From assembly GCF_004134905.2 (NCBI RefSeq), contig NZ_SDPQ02000001.1, forward strand, positions 248,001-312,000: a stretch of 64,000 nt of DNA, read 5' to 3'. The position numbers were made by a program, and so were the translations under genes. Each line of letters begins with the position of its first letter. Position 1 is the first letter of the stretch. The notes beneath the pieces were generated by a model, which did no database searches, had not been told where the DNA came from, and saw only the letters and a list, made by a program, of their open reading frames with translations. Positions 9,201 through 22,509 of the stretch are shown here, piece after piece. Source of the DNA: Aeromicrobium ginsengisoli. GTDB taxonomy: Bacteria > Actinomycetota > Actinomycetes > Propionibacteriales > Nocardioidaceae.

Positions 9201-9773
9201 TCAGAAGCGGTCGAGGTTGTTGTTCACGTCCTCGGCCACGCGGACGCCGAGATCGGTCATCTCCTGCAGCTGCCCGTCCGTGGCCTTGCGCTCGGCACCC
9301 GGCTCATCGAGGCGCACGGCGATGCTGAGGAAGCGTCCTTCCGTGGGCGGGTAGGCCGCGATGCTGACCCACTTGTCGCGCCAGCAGGCGGTGACCGGCC
9401 CCCATCCCTTGACCGTGACGGGTCGGCATCCATCCGACCGCTGATCGACCTTCTTGGGGGTCGGGCTGCCGGTGTCGGGGTCGGCGACCACCGTGATGTA
9501 GGACACTCCGGTGGTGTTGGCCGACATCCGGCACTCGACCGAACCGGTGCCTGGCGCCGCCGAGACCAGGTTCGGTGCCTTGACCTTCACGTCGTCACCC
9601 AGCACCGGCGTGATGAGGCTGGTCGTCACCAGCCCGCAGTAGGCGCCGTCGACCTCGGTCGGAGTCGGCGTGGGGGTTGGCGGCGACTCCTGCGACCCGC
9701 CGTCGCAGGCGCCGAGCAGCAAGGCGGCTGACGCAAGGACCATCAGCCCAGCCCGGAAAGGGATCGGGATCAT
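9201..9773 (-). CDS. Putative secreted lipoprotein (DUF3558-like)
   Basis: This 190-residue protein has a lipoprotein signal peptide ending in the lipobox LLLGAC (Cys25 or so), then a Pro/Thr-rich linker (PPTPTPTPT) and a small domain with several cysteines. The pattern, a CGLV stretch, a glycine/charged turn and an ECRM segment, resembles DUF3558-type actinobacterial lipoproteins, a tentative match. The start ATG overlaps the stop of the upstream 865-residue gene as ATGA, so the two are translated together. It probably works on the outer face of the membrane with that protein. Confidence 0.8.
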   Translation of the reverse strand: MIPIPFRAGLMVLASAALLLGACDGGSQESPPTPTPTPTEVDGAYCGLVTTSLITPVLGDDVKVKAPNLVSAAPGTGSVECRMSANTTGVSYITVVADPDTGSPTPKKVDQRSDGCRPVTVKGWGPVTACWRDKWVSIAAYPPTEGRFLSIAVRLDEPGAERKATDGQLQEMTDLGVRVAEDVNNNLDRF

Positions 9774-12367
9774 CCCTGGGTCGGCTCTCGCTCGCTGTTG
9801 AGCTCCCGGTCGAAGGCGTTGGCCATCTCCTCGTTGAGGTCGTTCATGTCCTTGTAGGGGTTGCTGTTGAAGAACTGGTCCCACTGATCGTTGGTGACGG
9901 AGGTGCGGTCGAGGAACAGGTCGGGGTTGAACACCCGCTGACCCGTCGCGGTGGTGGTCAGGATCGACCGGTCGACGCCGGGGAACGGGTCGGGCTGCCC
10001 GCCTGGGTTGGGCTGCTCGCCCAGCAGTCCCCGCTGCAGCAGCTCGTTGCCGAGCGCGTAGCGAAGGCTGTCCTCGACCGACGTGCGGTAGTCACCCCCC
10101 GCGGCCGACGGCGTGCTCGTGATCTGGTTCTGCACCGCCTTGATCAGCTCGCCCTTGCCGAGGTCGACCGCCGTCTGGAGGCTGTCGGCCAGCTCAGGCG
10201 CGATCTTGCCGGCACCCGGGATGAAGCTGGTACCGATCTCGAAGGCCTTGGCGACGTACGCGTTGCGCGTCTTCTCGGCCATCGCCTCGTCGTTGTAGAC
10301 GTCGTCCGACGCGTTGACCAGGGTGCCGAGCACGTCGCCGATGTTGGCGGTGTTGAGGTTGACCCCGCTGTCACGGAACGCAGTCATGTCGATCGGGCCG
10401 TTGCCTTGAGCGTTCACGAAGTTGCCCAGCGGACCACCGACCTCGTGATCGATGCCGGCACGTGCCACACCGGCGAGGAGAGTCTCGAGCCCGACCTTGG
10501 AGTCGGAGTGGCCGATCTCGCCGACCACCCGCAGGAGATCGGACTCACTGATGTCGAGCACTCGCCCGGAGCCGGTGGCACCGCTGACCGTGGAGTAGAT
10601 GTCGTCGGCGTAGCCCGCTCCGATGGCGCCCAGGCTGTCGGTCATGTCCTCCCAGACGTGCCACTCGTTGTCCATGTCACCGTCGAGCGGGCCTCCGGCG
10701 TCGGCAGTGCCCAGCTTGTCGTGGTCGCCGGTGCCACTGTTGTCGGCAATCATCTGGAACACGTCGGTCGCCAGGCGCGCGGCTTCCTCGTCGGTGTAGT
10801 CGCCGGACTTGCCCTCGGTGCCGCCGATCGTGGCCGCCTGGAGGGCCTCGCCGAGGCCATCGCCCTCGTCGCTGTCGACGGAGTCCGAGAACGTCCGGTG
10901 GAGCATGAGGTACTCGAGCCGATCCTCGTCGACCTGACCGTCCGAGTCCATGAAGAATCGCTGCGCGCCCTCGGGAGACGAGCCCATGCCGGCGAGGAGG
11001 TTGGCCATGCCGTCGGTCGCCAGTCCGCCGGAGACGGTGTAGACCGGATCGCCGTTCTCGTTGACGAACTCGGTGATCTCGACCTTGTCGGGATCGCGGA
11101 TCCACGTCCCTTCCGCGCCGTTGAGCGGGCCCCACACGGGACCATCGCCCTTGCGTTCCCAGTCGAGGACGTCGCTGCTGAGCTTGTCGATGAAGTCCGG
11201 GTCGTAGTTGGCTCCGGACTCGCCGCCTTCGCGGATCAGCAGGGTGAGTGCTGCCGCGTTCTGCGGGTGGTCTTCGTCAGTGATGGACCTGAACCAGTCG
11301 TCGGCCAGGGCGTTGCCATCGACGGAGTCGGATCGGCTGTAGGTCGCCAGGGTGACGCCGGCTGCGTTCATGAACGTGTCGTACAGCTCCAGCTGGGGCG
11401 GACCGTTGAGCTGTCGAGCGCTGCCGTCGTCGTGCTCGCCGGCACCGAAGACCTGGTAGTTGAGCTCGACGATCGCGTCGCTCATCTCCTGAGGCGTCAC
11501 GCGGCTGTAGAGGCGCTCGGCGAATGGTGCTGCGCCCTGGAGGAAAGCCATCAGGGCTACGGTCTCGTTGTCGATGTCCTGAGGATTCTCGATGTCGTCG
11601 GCGACACGATCGGCGATCTGCTCCTGGACGGCCGGCGAGATGACATCGCCGAGGCCCGCCGGCAGGTCGTCCTTGTGCGCGAGGATCCACGCGAGCTGCT
11701 CCTCGTCCGACAGCTTCCCGATCGTGTTGCGGTAGTACTGCAGCTTGTCGTCCTCGGTCAGCTTCAGGTCCGGCCAGAATCCCGCCGCCGTCAGCGGGAT
11801 CAACCCGGCCCGGATGAGCTCGCGTACGTTCTCGGTCGTCGGGCCTTGACGGAACTTGGTCGCGATGGTGTCGGCGTCGTCGTCCAGCTTGCCCACGGCG
11901 CGCTGGTAGCGAGGGGTCAGGTTGGCCTTGATGCGCGGGCCGATCACGCCTGCGGTGGCACTGGCGTCGTCGTCCTCGGTCTCGGTCTCCGCTGCTGCCT
12001 GACCGGCATAGCGCAGGGCCGACGCGAGGTCCACGCGGTACTGGTGGTTGATCGCGCTGACCTCGGTGTCGAACGTGTCGACCATGTCCGCGTAGCTGTT
12101 GATCAGTCCCACCGCGTAGTGGCCCTTCATCGCGAGGGCCTTGGCTGCGGCTGTAGCGGTTTCGACGTTGGCCCGGACGGCTGTCGTGATGTCGCCGTCG
12201 AGGCTGTTGGCCACCCTGACGGAATCACCCTCGAGCTCGCCTGCCAGGGCTTCTATGGTGCCGGCGTTGAGTCCCGGATCTTCGGCATCCGCCCGGATGC
12301 TGTCACCAGTGACCCCGGCGTGCAGCTCGTTGTAGTACTCGAACGGACCCGTTTCGCGGTCGACCAT
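9770..12367 (-). CDS. Large helical protein of unknown function, possibly a type VII-secretion-type surface protein
   Basis: An 865-residue acidic protein with no signal peptide and no clear membrane helix. The first ~140 residues are long amphipathic helices with a central [20 protein letters not shown] segment, as in the LXG/WXG100-type N-termini of ESX substrates. The middle includes Asp-rich turns, one being EF-hand-like ([15 protein letters not shown]), and a possible helical hairpin region ([19 protein letters not shown]). The C-terminal ~100 residues are Pro/Asn-rich and end in a charged helix. No catalytic toxin domain is visible. ATG at 12367 follows a purine-rich GGGGGAAAG site. It is coupled by ATGA to the lipoprotein gene. 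Recognised family: none with confidence. Confidence 0.75.
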   Translation of the reverse strand: MVDRETGPFEYYNELHAGVTGDSIRADAEDPGLNAGTIEALAGELEGDSVRVANSLDGDITTAVRANVETATAAAKALAMKGHYAVGLINSYADMVDTFDTEVSAINHQYRVDLASALRYAGQAAAETETEDDDASATAGVIGPRIKANLTPRYQRAVGKLDDDADTIATKFRQGPTTENVRELIRAGLIPLTAAGFWPDLKLTEDDKLQYYRNTIGKLSDEEQLAWILAHKDDLPAGLGDVISPAVQEQIADRVADDIENPQDIDNETVALMAFLQGAAPFAERLYSRVTPQEMSDAIVELNYQVFGAGEHDDGSARQLNGPPQLELYDTFMNAAGVTLATYSRSDSVDGNALADDWFRSITDEDHPQNAAALTLLIREGGESGANYDPDFIDKLSSDVLDWERKGDGPVWGPLNGAEGTWIRDPDKVEITEFVNENGDPVYTVSGGLATDGMANLLAGMGSSPEGAQRFFMDSDGQVDEDRLEYLMLHRTFSDSVDSDEGDGLGEALQAATIGGTEGKSGDYTDEEAARLATDVFQMIADNSGTGDHDKLGTADAGGPLDGDMDNEWHVWEDMTDSLGAIGAGYADDIYSTVSGATGSGRVLDISESDLLRVVGEIGHSDSKVGLETLLAGVARAGIDHEVGGPLGNFVNAQGNGPIDMTAFRDSGVNLNTANIGDVLGTLVNASDDVYNDEAMAEKTRNAYVAKAFEIGTSFIPGAGKIAPELADSLQTAVDLGKGELIKAVQNQITSTPSAAGGDYRTSVEDSLRYALGNELLQRGLLGEQPNPGGQPDPFPGVDRSILTTTATGQRVFNPDLFLDRTSVTNDQWDQFFNSNPYKDMNDLNEEMANAFDRELNSEREPTQG

Positions 12368-12464
12368 GCTTTCCCCCAGTTGTGCTAGTCACCGTCGCAT
12401 CGACCATACCCAAAGGGGGCGGCTGGCGTCCCTCTGAGCAACTGCGTCCACGCGGGGCAGCCTT

Positions 12465-12494
12465 CCGACACGACCTTGCCGATCGTGAGATACT
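12465..12494 (+). promoter_or_regulatory. Candidate metH promoter
   Basis: CCGACA (12465-12470) and GATACT (12489-12494), separated by 18 bases, resemble a sigma-70-type -35/-10 pair. Initiation near 12501 would give a leader of about 90 bases before the metH GTG. The match is modest. Confidence 0.35.
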
Positions 12495-12507
12495 GACTGC
12501 ACATGGT

Positions 12508-12521
12508 TCGGGAGCTCCCGA
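12508..12521. repeat. Perfect 14-base palindrome in the metH leader
   Basis: TCGGGAGCTCCCGA is its own reverse complement and lies in the presumed untranslated leader of metH, about 70 bases before the start codon. It could be an operator or a small RNA hairpin. I see no cobalamin (B12-box) or SAM/SAH riboswitch signature in the 224-base gap 12368-12591. Confidence 0.4.
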
Positions 12522-12591
12522 GGCCCAGGCGAGCCCGCCGCCGGCTGGAGCTCCCCAGCATTCCTACCGATCAACTCCTCGAGGATTGCTT

Positions 12592-16386
<3,795 letters not shown>

Positions 16387-16447
16387 GCCGCGCGACCTCC
16401 TTCGGCCTGTCCCCTCGGCGTACGTGCTGCGGGGCTAGGCTGAAGGA

Positions 16448-17299
16448 GTGACCGCAGAACCCAGCATCCCGCAGCTCAGAGACCCGTGGATGGTGGCCGC
16501 CTTCGAGGGGTGGAACGACGCCGCCGATGCCGCATCCGGCACGGTTGACCACCTCATCGAGGAATGGGACGCCGAGCTGCTGATCGAGCTGGACCCTGAG
16601 GACTACTACGACTTCCAGGTGCACCGGCCGCAGGTGCACAACGGCGACGACGGCGACCGGCTGATCACCTGGCCGGCCCCGATGATCTATCACGCGCGCC
16701 CCAAACGCGGCGAGCGCGACGTGCTGCTGCTCCGAGCGCCCGAGCCCAACTTCCGCTGGAAGGCGTTCTGCTCGACGGTGCTCGGTGTCGCCAAGCTGGC
16801 CGGGGTCACCGAGCTGATCACGCTGGGCGCGCTGCTGGCGGACTCGCCGCACACGCGCCCCGTGCCGGTCAGTGGCTCGACGACGGATCCCGTGCTGATG
16901 GAGCGCATGTCGCTGCTCCCCTCGACGTACTCAGGTCCCGTCGGCATCACGTCGGTGCTCAACGAGATGGCGTCGCAGGAGGGCATCGCCTCGGCTTCGC
17001 TGTGGGCAGCGGTCCCCCACTACCTCGCCGAGCCGCCGTGCCCCAAGGCCACGCTGGCCCTGCTCGGCGCGATCGAGGACGCCATGGGCCTGCCGCTCCC
17101 CCAGGGCGTACTCGTCGAGATGACCGATGCCTGGCAGCGCGGAGCAGAGGACCTCACGTCCCGTGACGAGGAGATCGCCGAGTACGTCGAGGCGCTCGAA
17201 AACGAACGCGACACGAGTGACCTGCCGGAAGCCTCCGGCGATGCGATCGCGCGTGAGTTCGAGCGCTACCTGCGCCGCCGCAGCGACGACCCGGAGTAG
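16448..17299 (+). CDS. PAC2-family protein
   Basis: This 283-residue protein has the PAC2 (proteasome assembly chaperone 2-like) hallmarks: an N-terminal MVAAFEGWNDAADAAS, the LLLRAPEPNFRWKAFCSTVLGVAKLAGVTEL strand-helix unit, and GPVGITSVLNEMASQEGI with ASLWAAVPHYL. Its role in bacteria is not established; the family is common in actinobacteria with Pup-proteasome components, as here. The GTG start has no separate ribosome site (AAGGA is only two bases away), so it may be leaderless or the real start may be slightly downstream. Confidence 0.9.
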   Translation: MTAEPSIPQLRDPWMVAAFEGWNDAADAASGTVDHLIEEWDAELLIELDPEDYYDFQVHRPQVHNGDDGDRLITWPAPMIYHARPKRGERDVLLLRAPEPNFRWKAFCSTVLGVAKLAGVTELITLGALLADSPHTRPVPVSGSTTDPVLMERMSLLPSTYSGPVGITSVLNEMASQEGIASASLWAAVPHYLAEPPCPKATLALLGAIEDAMGLPLPQGVLVEMTDAWQRGAEDLTSRDEEIAEYVEALENERDTSDLPEASGDAIAREFERYLRRRSDDPE

Positions 17300-17360
17300 A
17301 CGCTCGCTGGGAGTGACGTTTGCGCGGCGACACGCCGCGGCGGACGACCGAGCGTCACGC

Positions 17361-17543
17361 TCAGCGCGGTCCGCGGAGCCCTTCGCGGAACGAGGTGCCC
17401 ACCTTGAGGAGGCTCGGCAGCCAGAACACGATGACGCCGACCACGAGAGCTGGCCCGAAGCCGGTGAACATGTAGACCACGGCCATGACAGCTGTGATGG
17501 CCCACCGCAGGATGTTGAGCTGCTCCTCTGATGGGCGACGCAT
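17361..17543 (-). CDS. Small membrane protein, unknown function
   Basis: A 60-residue protein with two closely spaced hydrophobic segments (ITAVMAVVYMFTGFGPALVVGVIVFWL) and a positively charged tail (REGLRGPR). The ATG overlaps the mshC stop by one base (TGATG), which argues for translation coupled to mshC; a GTG one codon earlier would give a GTGA overlap. No function recognised. Confidence 0.65.
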   Translation of the reverse strand: MRRPSEEQLNILRWAITAVMAVVYMFTGFGPALVVGVIVFWLPSLLKVGTSFREGLRGPR

Positions 17544-18769
17544 CACAACGCGACGCCGAGCAGCGCGTCGACCGCAGTGCGTACGGTGCGGCCGGCCTGA
17601 GGGTCGGCGGCGGAGTCGTCAGCTGCCCACGCATCGATCGCGGCAAGCGCCGCGGGTGCGTCGAGGTCGTCGGCCAGAGCGGCGCGTACGGCCTGCAGCA
17701 CCTCGGTGCCCGAAGGGGCGAGCGTACGGCTGACGGCGTCACGCCACGTCGCGAGCCGGACTTCAGCCTGGGTGATCTCGTCGTCGAACCACTCCCAGTC
17801 GCTGCGGTAGTGGTGCGCCAGCAAGGCCAGACGGATCGCCATCGGGTCGCGGCCGTCGGCCCGAAGCTGCGAGACCAGCACGAGGTTGCCCTTGGACTTC
17901 GACATCTTCTCGCCCTCGAAGCCGACCATGCCGGCGTGGACGTACGCATCAGCGAACGGCTCGTGCGTCACGACCGTGGCCTCGGACGCCGACATCTCGT
18001 GATGCGGGAAGACGAGGTCGGATCCACCACCCTGGACGTCGAACCTGACGCCGAGGTGCTCCAAGGCGATCGCCGCGCACTCGACGTGCCAGCCGGGCCG
18101 GCCCGTGCCGAGGCGGGTCTCCCACGACGGCTCACCGGGTCGCTCCGCCTGCCACAGCAGACAGTCCAGGGGGTGCTTCTTGCCGGGGCGATCGGGGTCT
18201 CCCCCGCGCTCGGGGAAGATCCGGAGCATCTCGGCCTCGTCGAGTCCGGACACGCTGCCGAAGCCGGCGTCGGCGTGCACGTCGAAGTAGAGGTCGTCAT
18301 CGACCTGGTAGACCGATCCGGCCCGGTCCAGCTTGTCGATGAGGTCCACGACGAGGTCGATCGTCTCGACCGCGCCGACGTAGCTGGCCGGCGGGATGAT
18401 GCGCAGCGCTGTCATGTCCTGGCGGAACAGCTCGATCTCCCGTGCGGCGAGGTCGGACCACTCGACGCCGGTCGCCTGCGCCCGTTCGATCAGCGGGTCG
18501 TCGACATCAGTCACGTTCTGCGTGTAGTCGACGTCGAGCCCACGGTCGAGCCACGCACGCTGGAGCAGGTCGAACGCGAGGTAGGTCGAGGCGTGACCCA
18601 TGTGGGTCGCGTCGTACGGCGTGATGCCGCAGACGTACATCCGGGCCGAGCCGCTGGGGTCGCTCGGGCGTACCTCACCCGAAGCGGTGTCGTGGACGCG
18701 TACGACTGGCCCCTCACCGAGTCCGAGATCGCCCAAGGACGGGACATCGGGACGTGACCAGCTGCGCAT
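17543..18769 (-). CDS. mshC: Mycothiol ligase MshC (cysteine:GlcN-Ins ligase)
   Basis: The 408-residue enzyme joins cysteine to glucosaminyl-inositol in mycothiol synthesis, using ATP. It is a class I cysteinyl-tRNA synthetase paralogue: the HIGH equivalent is THMGHAS within [18 protein letters not shown], the KMSKS loop is [10 protein letters not shown], and zinc ligands occur in VCGIT and GWHVECAAI. The length fits MshC (about 410) rather than the longer CysS, and the tRNA anticodon domain is absent. Upstream bases hold no clear ribosome site, so it may be leaderless. Confidence 0.95.
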   Translation of the reverse strand: MRSWSRPDVPSLGDLGLGEGPVVRVHDTASGEVRPSDPSGSARMYVCGITPYDATHMGHASTYLAFDLLQRAWLDRGLDVDYTQNVTDVDDPLIERAQATGVEWSDLAAREIELFRQDMTALRIIPPASYVGAVETIDLVVDLIDKLDRAGSVYQVDDDLYFDVHADAGFGSVSGLDEAEMLRIFPERGGDPDRPGKKHPLDCLLWQAERPGEPSWETRLGTGRPGWHVECAAIALEHLGVRFDVQGGGSDLVFPHHEMSASEATVVTHEPFADAYVHAGMVGFEGEKMSKSKGNLVLVSQLRADGRDPMAIRLALLAHHYRSDWEWFDDEITQAEVRLATWRDAVSRTLAPSGTEVLQAVRAALADDLDAPAALAAIDAWAADDSAADPQAGRTVRTAVDALLGVAL

Positions 18770-18844
18770 GAGGCGAGCGTATCGGCTGGCTGGCTGCGGC
18801 CTGTCGACGGCGTCACCCGTTGAGACCGGGGGCAGAATGACGTC

Positions 18845-19804
18845 GTGATCATCGACTGCGCGGTCTATCGCGACGGAATTCGTGAATCGACCAAGGATGA
18901 CAAGCACTCGCTCGACGCCGCTCTGGCCGGCCTCGGTGAGGACGACTTCCTCTGGATCGGCATCGGCAACCCCACCACCGACGAGATGCATCGCGTTGCG
19001 GAGTCGCTCCGTCTGCACCCGCTCGCCGTCGAGGACGCTCTGGAGGCACATCAGCGGCCCAAGGTCGAGCGATACGAGGACCACCTGTTCATGTCGATCC
19101 GCACGGTGGCCTACAGCGACGACGACATCCGTACGCACGAGGTCAACATCTTCCTTGGCCGCAACTTCCTGCTGACGGTGCGCCACGGCGGCCCGACGCT
19201 CAAGGAGGCTCGTCGCGCCGCGGAGGCCATGATCGAGCCGCTCTCGCACGGGCCGACCGCTGCGCTGTACGCCGTCGTCGACAACATCGTGGATCACTAC
19301 GAAGCGGTCGCCAGAGAGCTCGAGATCGACGTCCAGGAGGTCGAGTCCTCCGTGTTCTCGGCGGAGCGGTCCAACGACTCGACCCGGATCTATCGGCTCA
19401 AGCGCGAGACGCTGGAGTTCCGCCGCGCGGTGCTGCCGCTCAAGGAGCCGATCATGCGGTTCGCGCAGGGTTCGATGCCCGAGGACGCGCGGCCGTATTT
19501 CCGCGACATCGGTGACCACCTCTCCCGCGCCGCGGAAGCCATCGACTCGATCGACCACCTGCTCGACAACGCGCTGCAGGCCCACCTGGCGCAGCTGAGC
19601 GTGCAGCAGAACGAGGACATGCGCAAGCTCACGGCCGGTGCCACGATCTTCGCCGTGCCGACCGCGATCGCCGGAATCTACGGCATGAACTTCGAGCACA
19701 TGCCGGAGCTCACGTGGACGTACGGCTATCCGATCTGCGTCGCGGTGATCGGCGGGCTCTGCCTCTACATCTACCGCCGCTTCAAGCGCTCCGGTTGGCT
19801 GTAG
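18845..19804 (+). CDS. corA: CorA-family magnesium/cobalt transporter
   Basis: The 319-residue protein has the long helical cytoplasmic funnel and, at its C-terminus, two transmembrane helices with the family signature GMN (residues 280-282) in [12 protein letters not shown] second helix ([18 protein letters not shown]) and a basic tail follow. It forms a pentameric channel for Mg2+ or other divalent cations. It starts with GTG, with GGGGG about nine bases upstream, and is divergent from mshC. A degenerate copy of its last part lies 600 bases downstream, beyond the ankyrin gene. Confidence 0.94.
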   Translation: MIIDCAVYRDGIRESTKDDKHSLDAALAGLGEDDFLWIGIGNPTTDEMHRVAESLRLHPLAVEDALEAHQRPKVERYEDHLFMSIRTVAYSDDDIRTHEVNIFLGRNFLLTVRHGGPTLKEARRAAEAMIEPLSHGPTAALYAVVDNIVDHYEAVARELEIDVQEVESSVFSAERSNDSTRIYRLKRETLEFRRAVLPLKEPIMRFAQGSMPEDARPYFRDIGDHLSRAAEAIDSIDHLLDNALQAHLAQLSVQQNEDMRKLTAGATIFAVPTAIAGIYGMNFEHMPELTWTYGYPICVAVIGGLCLYIYRRFKRSGWL

Positions 19805-19849
19805 TTGACGACAATCGCGCAGGACGGACTTCATGCCAAGATCTGTCCC

Positions 19850-20284
19850 ATGTTCAAGAAGCGCGCGAGTTCGGAGCCTGAAGCGGAAGCACCTGATCGC
19901 GAAGGTCGCTCCAAGCTCCACTACGCGGCGCTTGAGAACGACGCCGTAGAGGTTCGGCGATGCCTGTCCGCGGGCGAAGACGTCAACGCCGTCGACCGCC
20001 AGGGGTTCACACCGATGCACTTCGCCGCGCAACAGCTGGCGGTCGACGCTCTACGGGAACTTGCCGAGGCGGACCCTGACGTGACACTCGCCAACACGTT
20101 CGGCAACACAGCCTTGTGGACAGCAGTGTTTGCGGCGAACGCTTCACCGCAGCTCGGCGGCGAGGTTGTTCGCCTACTCATCAGCCTCGGGGCCGATCCT
20201 GATCACGTGAACCATGCGGGCAAGAGCCCGAGGGACATGGCCGAGACGCTCGGGCGCGATGAGGTGCTCGAGCACATGCAATAG
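19850..20284 (+). CDS. Small ankyrin-repeat protein
   Basis: A 144-residue protein with about four ankyrin repeats ([83 protein letters not shown]), a fold used for protein-protein contacts. ATG at 19850 follows an upstream in-frame TTG that lacks a ribosome site. Codon choice is less GC-biased (several CTT, GTT, GAA codons) than its neighbours. It is flanked by corA and a decayed corA 3' end, suggesting it arrived by duplication or insertion. Confidence 0.8.
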   Translation: MFKKRASSEPEAEAPDREGRSKLHYAALENDAVEVRRCLSAGEDVNAVDRQGFTPMHFAAQQLAVDALRELAEADPDVTLANTFGNTALWTAVFAANASPQLGGEVVRLLISLGADPDHVNHAGKSPRDMAETLGRDEVLEHMQ

Positions 20285-20336
20285 GTCGGAGTCGGACTGC
20301 CGGGGATTGTTCGGGGAAGACAAATGCGTGACCGAC

Positions 20337-20391
20337 GAGCACGCGCCGGAGCTCACCTGGACATACGGGTGGTCATGATCTCGTCGTACGG
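20337..20391 (+). pseudogene. Degenerate duplicate of the corA 3' end
   Basis: The bases from 20337 encode [12 protein letters not shown] followed by a stop, matching [12 protein letters not shown] of CorA. In DNA, the first 32 bases match corA 19694-19725 at 28 positions. The reading frame is broken upstream, and only this fragment remains. It lies on the far side of the ankyrin gene from corA. Confidence 0.75.
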
Positions 20392-20469
20392 CTAGCGACC
20401 GACGATGAGGATTTGAGGTCGTCCTGGCGACCCAAGTCCCTCAGCGTGCGTCAAGCTGTGCCGAAGCCG

Positions 20470-21306
20470 TCAGCTCACGGTGACGGTTGACGTCATGACA
20501 CCCGTCGCGACCAGCGCGAGGACCAGGACGCCGAGGGCGACGCGGTAGACCACGAAGGGCGTGTACGACTTGCGGCTGACGTACTCCAGCAACCAGTGGA
20601 TCACGGCGAGCCCGACGACGAACGACACGATGGTTGCGACGATCGTGGGACCCGGTCCGTAGGCGTTGGCCTGGCCGGGGATGTCCTTGAGGTTGTAGAT
20701 GCCGGCGCCGAGCACGGCCGGGATCGCGAGGAGGAAGGCGTAGCGGGTGGCTGCGCGTCGCTCGTAGCCCAGCAGCAGTCCCATGCTGATCGTGCCGCCG
20801 GAGCGCGAGACTCCCGGGAACAGCGCGCACGACTGGGCGAGGCCGAACAGGATGGCGTCGCGGGTCGTGAGCTTCTCGATCGGCCGGTTCTTGAGGCCCC
20901 AGCGCTCGGCGAAGCCGAGGATCAGGCCGAACACGATCAACGCGACGGCGATGAGCGCGACGCGGCGGAACTCGTGCTTGATCGCGTCCTGGAACAGCAG
21001 GCCGAGGATCACGATCGGCACGGAGCCGATGATGACGAACCAGCCCATGCGCCACTCGAGCGCCTCGCGGGCGCTGGCGCTGAACAGGCCGCGGATCCAG
21101 CCGGAGGCGATCGTGACGATGTCTCGCCAGAAGTAGATCACCACGGCGAGCTCGGTGCCGATCTGGATCACCGCGGTGAACGCCGCACCCGGATCGTCCC
21201 AGCCGAAGAACTTGGGGAAGATCGCGAGATGCGCGCTGCTGGAGATGGGCAGGAACTCTGTCAGGCCCTGAAGGAGACCCAGGACCACGGCACGGAGGAA
21301 ATCCAC
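20470..21306 (-). CDS. uppP: Undecaprenyl-diphosphatase (BacA/UppP)
   Basis: The 278-residue integral membrane enzyme removes a phosphate from undecaprenyl pyrophosphate, recycling the lipid carrier for peptidoglycan synthesis and giving bacitracin tolerance. The two catalytic motifs are present: EFLPISSSAHL (Glu17, Ser22-24, His26) and PGVSRSGGT (residues 164-172), within eight hydrophobic segments. GTG start. A uppP gene (Rv2136c) lies in the same neighbourhood in mycobacteria. Confidence 0.96.
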   Translation of the reverse strand: MDFLRAVVLGLLQGLTEFLPISSSAHLAIFPKFFGWDDPGAAFTAVIQIGTELAVVIYFWRDIVTIASGWIRGLFSASAREALEWRMGWFVIIGSVPIVILGLLFQDAIKHEFRRVALIAVALIVFGLILGFAERWGLKNRPIEKLTTRDAILFGLAQSCALFPGVSRSGGTISMGLLLGYERRAATRYAFLLAIPAVLGAGIYNLKDIPGQANAYGPGPTIVATIVSFVVGLAVIHWLLEYVSRKSYTPFVVYRVALGVLVLALVATGVMTSTVTVS

Positions 21307-21354
21307 TGTGCGAGCCTACCGGGCTGCCTTCACCCGCCCGACTAGCCTTGCGGC

Positions 21355-22308
21355 ATGCAGTATCGCCGCGTTGGTGCATCGGGGCTGGAAGTGTCACGGC
21401 TCGCGCTCGGCACCATGACGTGGGGCACGGCTGTCGACGCGTACGACGCAGAGGAACAGCTGTCGACGTTCCTCGACGCAGGCGGCACCTTGGTCGACAC
21501 GGCGCCGATCTACGGCGACGGCGCGTGCGAGGAGCTCCTCGGCACGTTGATCAACAAGGCCGACGCGCGTGGCCGCATCGTGCTGGCCGGCAAGGCCGGG
21601 CTGATCAAGCGCGGCGACCGCATCGATCGCGACAGCTCGCGGCGGACGTTGCTCGACCAGCTGGACCTTTCATTGCGCCAGCTCGGCACGGATCACCTCG
21701 ACCTGTGGCAGATCCACACGTGGGACGCAGAGACCCCGATCGACGAGACGCTCGGCACGCTCGAGCACGCCGTGCGGACGGGGCGCACGCGCTACGTCGG
21801 CATCTCCAACTACAGCGGGTGGCAGACGGCGCTGGCGCACACGTGGCTCGCGGAGCGGGCCGACGCGCTCCCGTTGATCAGCACACAGGTCGAGTACTCC
21901 CTCGTACGCCGTGAGGCCGAGGACGAGGTCCTGCCGGCCGCGCGGCACCTCGGCATGGGCGCGCTGGCGTGGTCGCCTCTCGGCCGCGGCGTGCTGACCG
22001 GCAAGTATCGCGGCGGCGTGCCCTCCGACTCACGCGCCGCTGATCCCGCGTGGGAGGCGTTCGTCGGGAAGTACCTCACCCCGCAGAAGTCCGCGGTCGT
22101 CGAGGCTCTGGCGCGGGCCTCCGAGGGCCTCGACGTCACGATCGCGCACGTCGCTCTCGCCTGGCTGCTCGCCCGGCCCGGAGTTGCCTCGGCGATCGTC
22201 GGAGCTCGTACGACTTCACAGCTGCAGGAGAACCTGGCGTCGGAGGACCTCGAGCTGCCGCCCGAGATCGTCCAGGCCCTCGACGACGTGTCGGACAGCG
22301 CAAGATGA
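21355..22308 (+). CDS. Aldo/keto reductase
   Basis: The 317-residue protein has the aldo-keto reductase tetrad Asp48, Tyr53 (in IYGDG), Lys80 and His121 (in WQIHTWD), and the NADPH-binding C-terminal barrel end (AIVGARTTSQLQENLAS). It would reduce a carbonyl compound with NADPH; the substrate is unknown. It is divergent from uppP and its stop overlaps a possible ATG of the DUF5703 gene; the stronger start of that gene lies 12 bases further on. Confidence 0.92.
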   Translation: MQYRRVGASGLEVSRLALGTMTWGTAVDAYDAEEQLSTFLDAGGTLVDTAPIYGDGACEELLGTLINKADARGRIVLAGKAGLIKRGDRIDRDSSRRTLLDQLDLSLRQLGTDHLDLWQIHTWDAETPIDETLGTLEHAVRTGRTRYVGISNYSGWQTALAHTWLAERADALPLISTQVEYSLVRREAEDEVLPAARHLGMGALAWSPLGRGVLTGKYRGGVPSDSRAADPAWEAFVGKYLTPQKSAVVEALARASEGLDVTIAHVALAWLLARPGVASAIVGARTTSQLQENLASEDLELPPEIVQALDDVSDSAR

Positions 22309-22319
22309 GAGGTGAGTCA

Positions 22320-22505
22320 ATGATCGAGTACGAGTTCTGGAACCTCACGATCGACCGCACCAAGTCGCGTACGGCCGTGTGCCGCATGCTGACCGACGCT
22401 GCGGAATATCAGGGGTGGGAGCTCGACCGATTGCGCAAGGACGACACCGGGCAGCGCACCGTCGTCCTGCGCCGCAAGATCCTCCGCATGCGCAGCACGC
22501 TCTGA
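22320..22505 (+). CDS. DUF5703-type small protein
   Basis: A 61-residue basic protein with a conserved N-terminal IEYEFWNLTIDRTKSRTAVC and a C-terminal VVLRRKILRMR. GAGAGGTGAG precedes ATG 22320 at good spacing; the earlier ATG at 22305 is less likely. It is usually found next to the aldo/keto reductase and M20 peptidase in actinobacteria, as here. Function unknown. Confidence 0.8.
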   Translation: MIEYEFWNLTIDRTKSRTAVCRMLTDAAEYQGWELDRLRKDDTGQRTVVLRRKILRMRSTL

Positions 22506-22509
22506 CGCG

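Noticed and set aside
12382-12591. Extending MetH 70 residues upstream to an earlier start
   Set aside because: The extra residues are Pro/Arg-rich with no family match, and the GTG at 12592 has a good GAGGA site and normal length.
12368-12591. Cobalamin or SAM/SAH riboswitch before metH
   Set aside because: No B12 box or SAM/SAH core could be matched by eye.
19805-19849. TTG start for the ankyrin gene at 19805
   Set aside because: No ribosome site; the ATG at 19850 leads directly into the conserved part.
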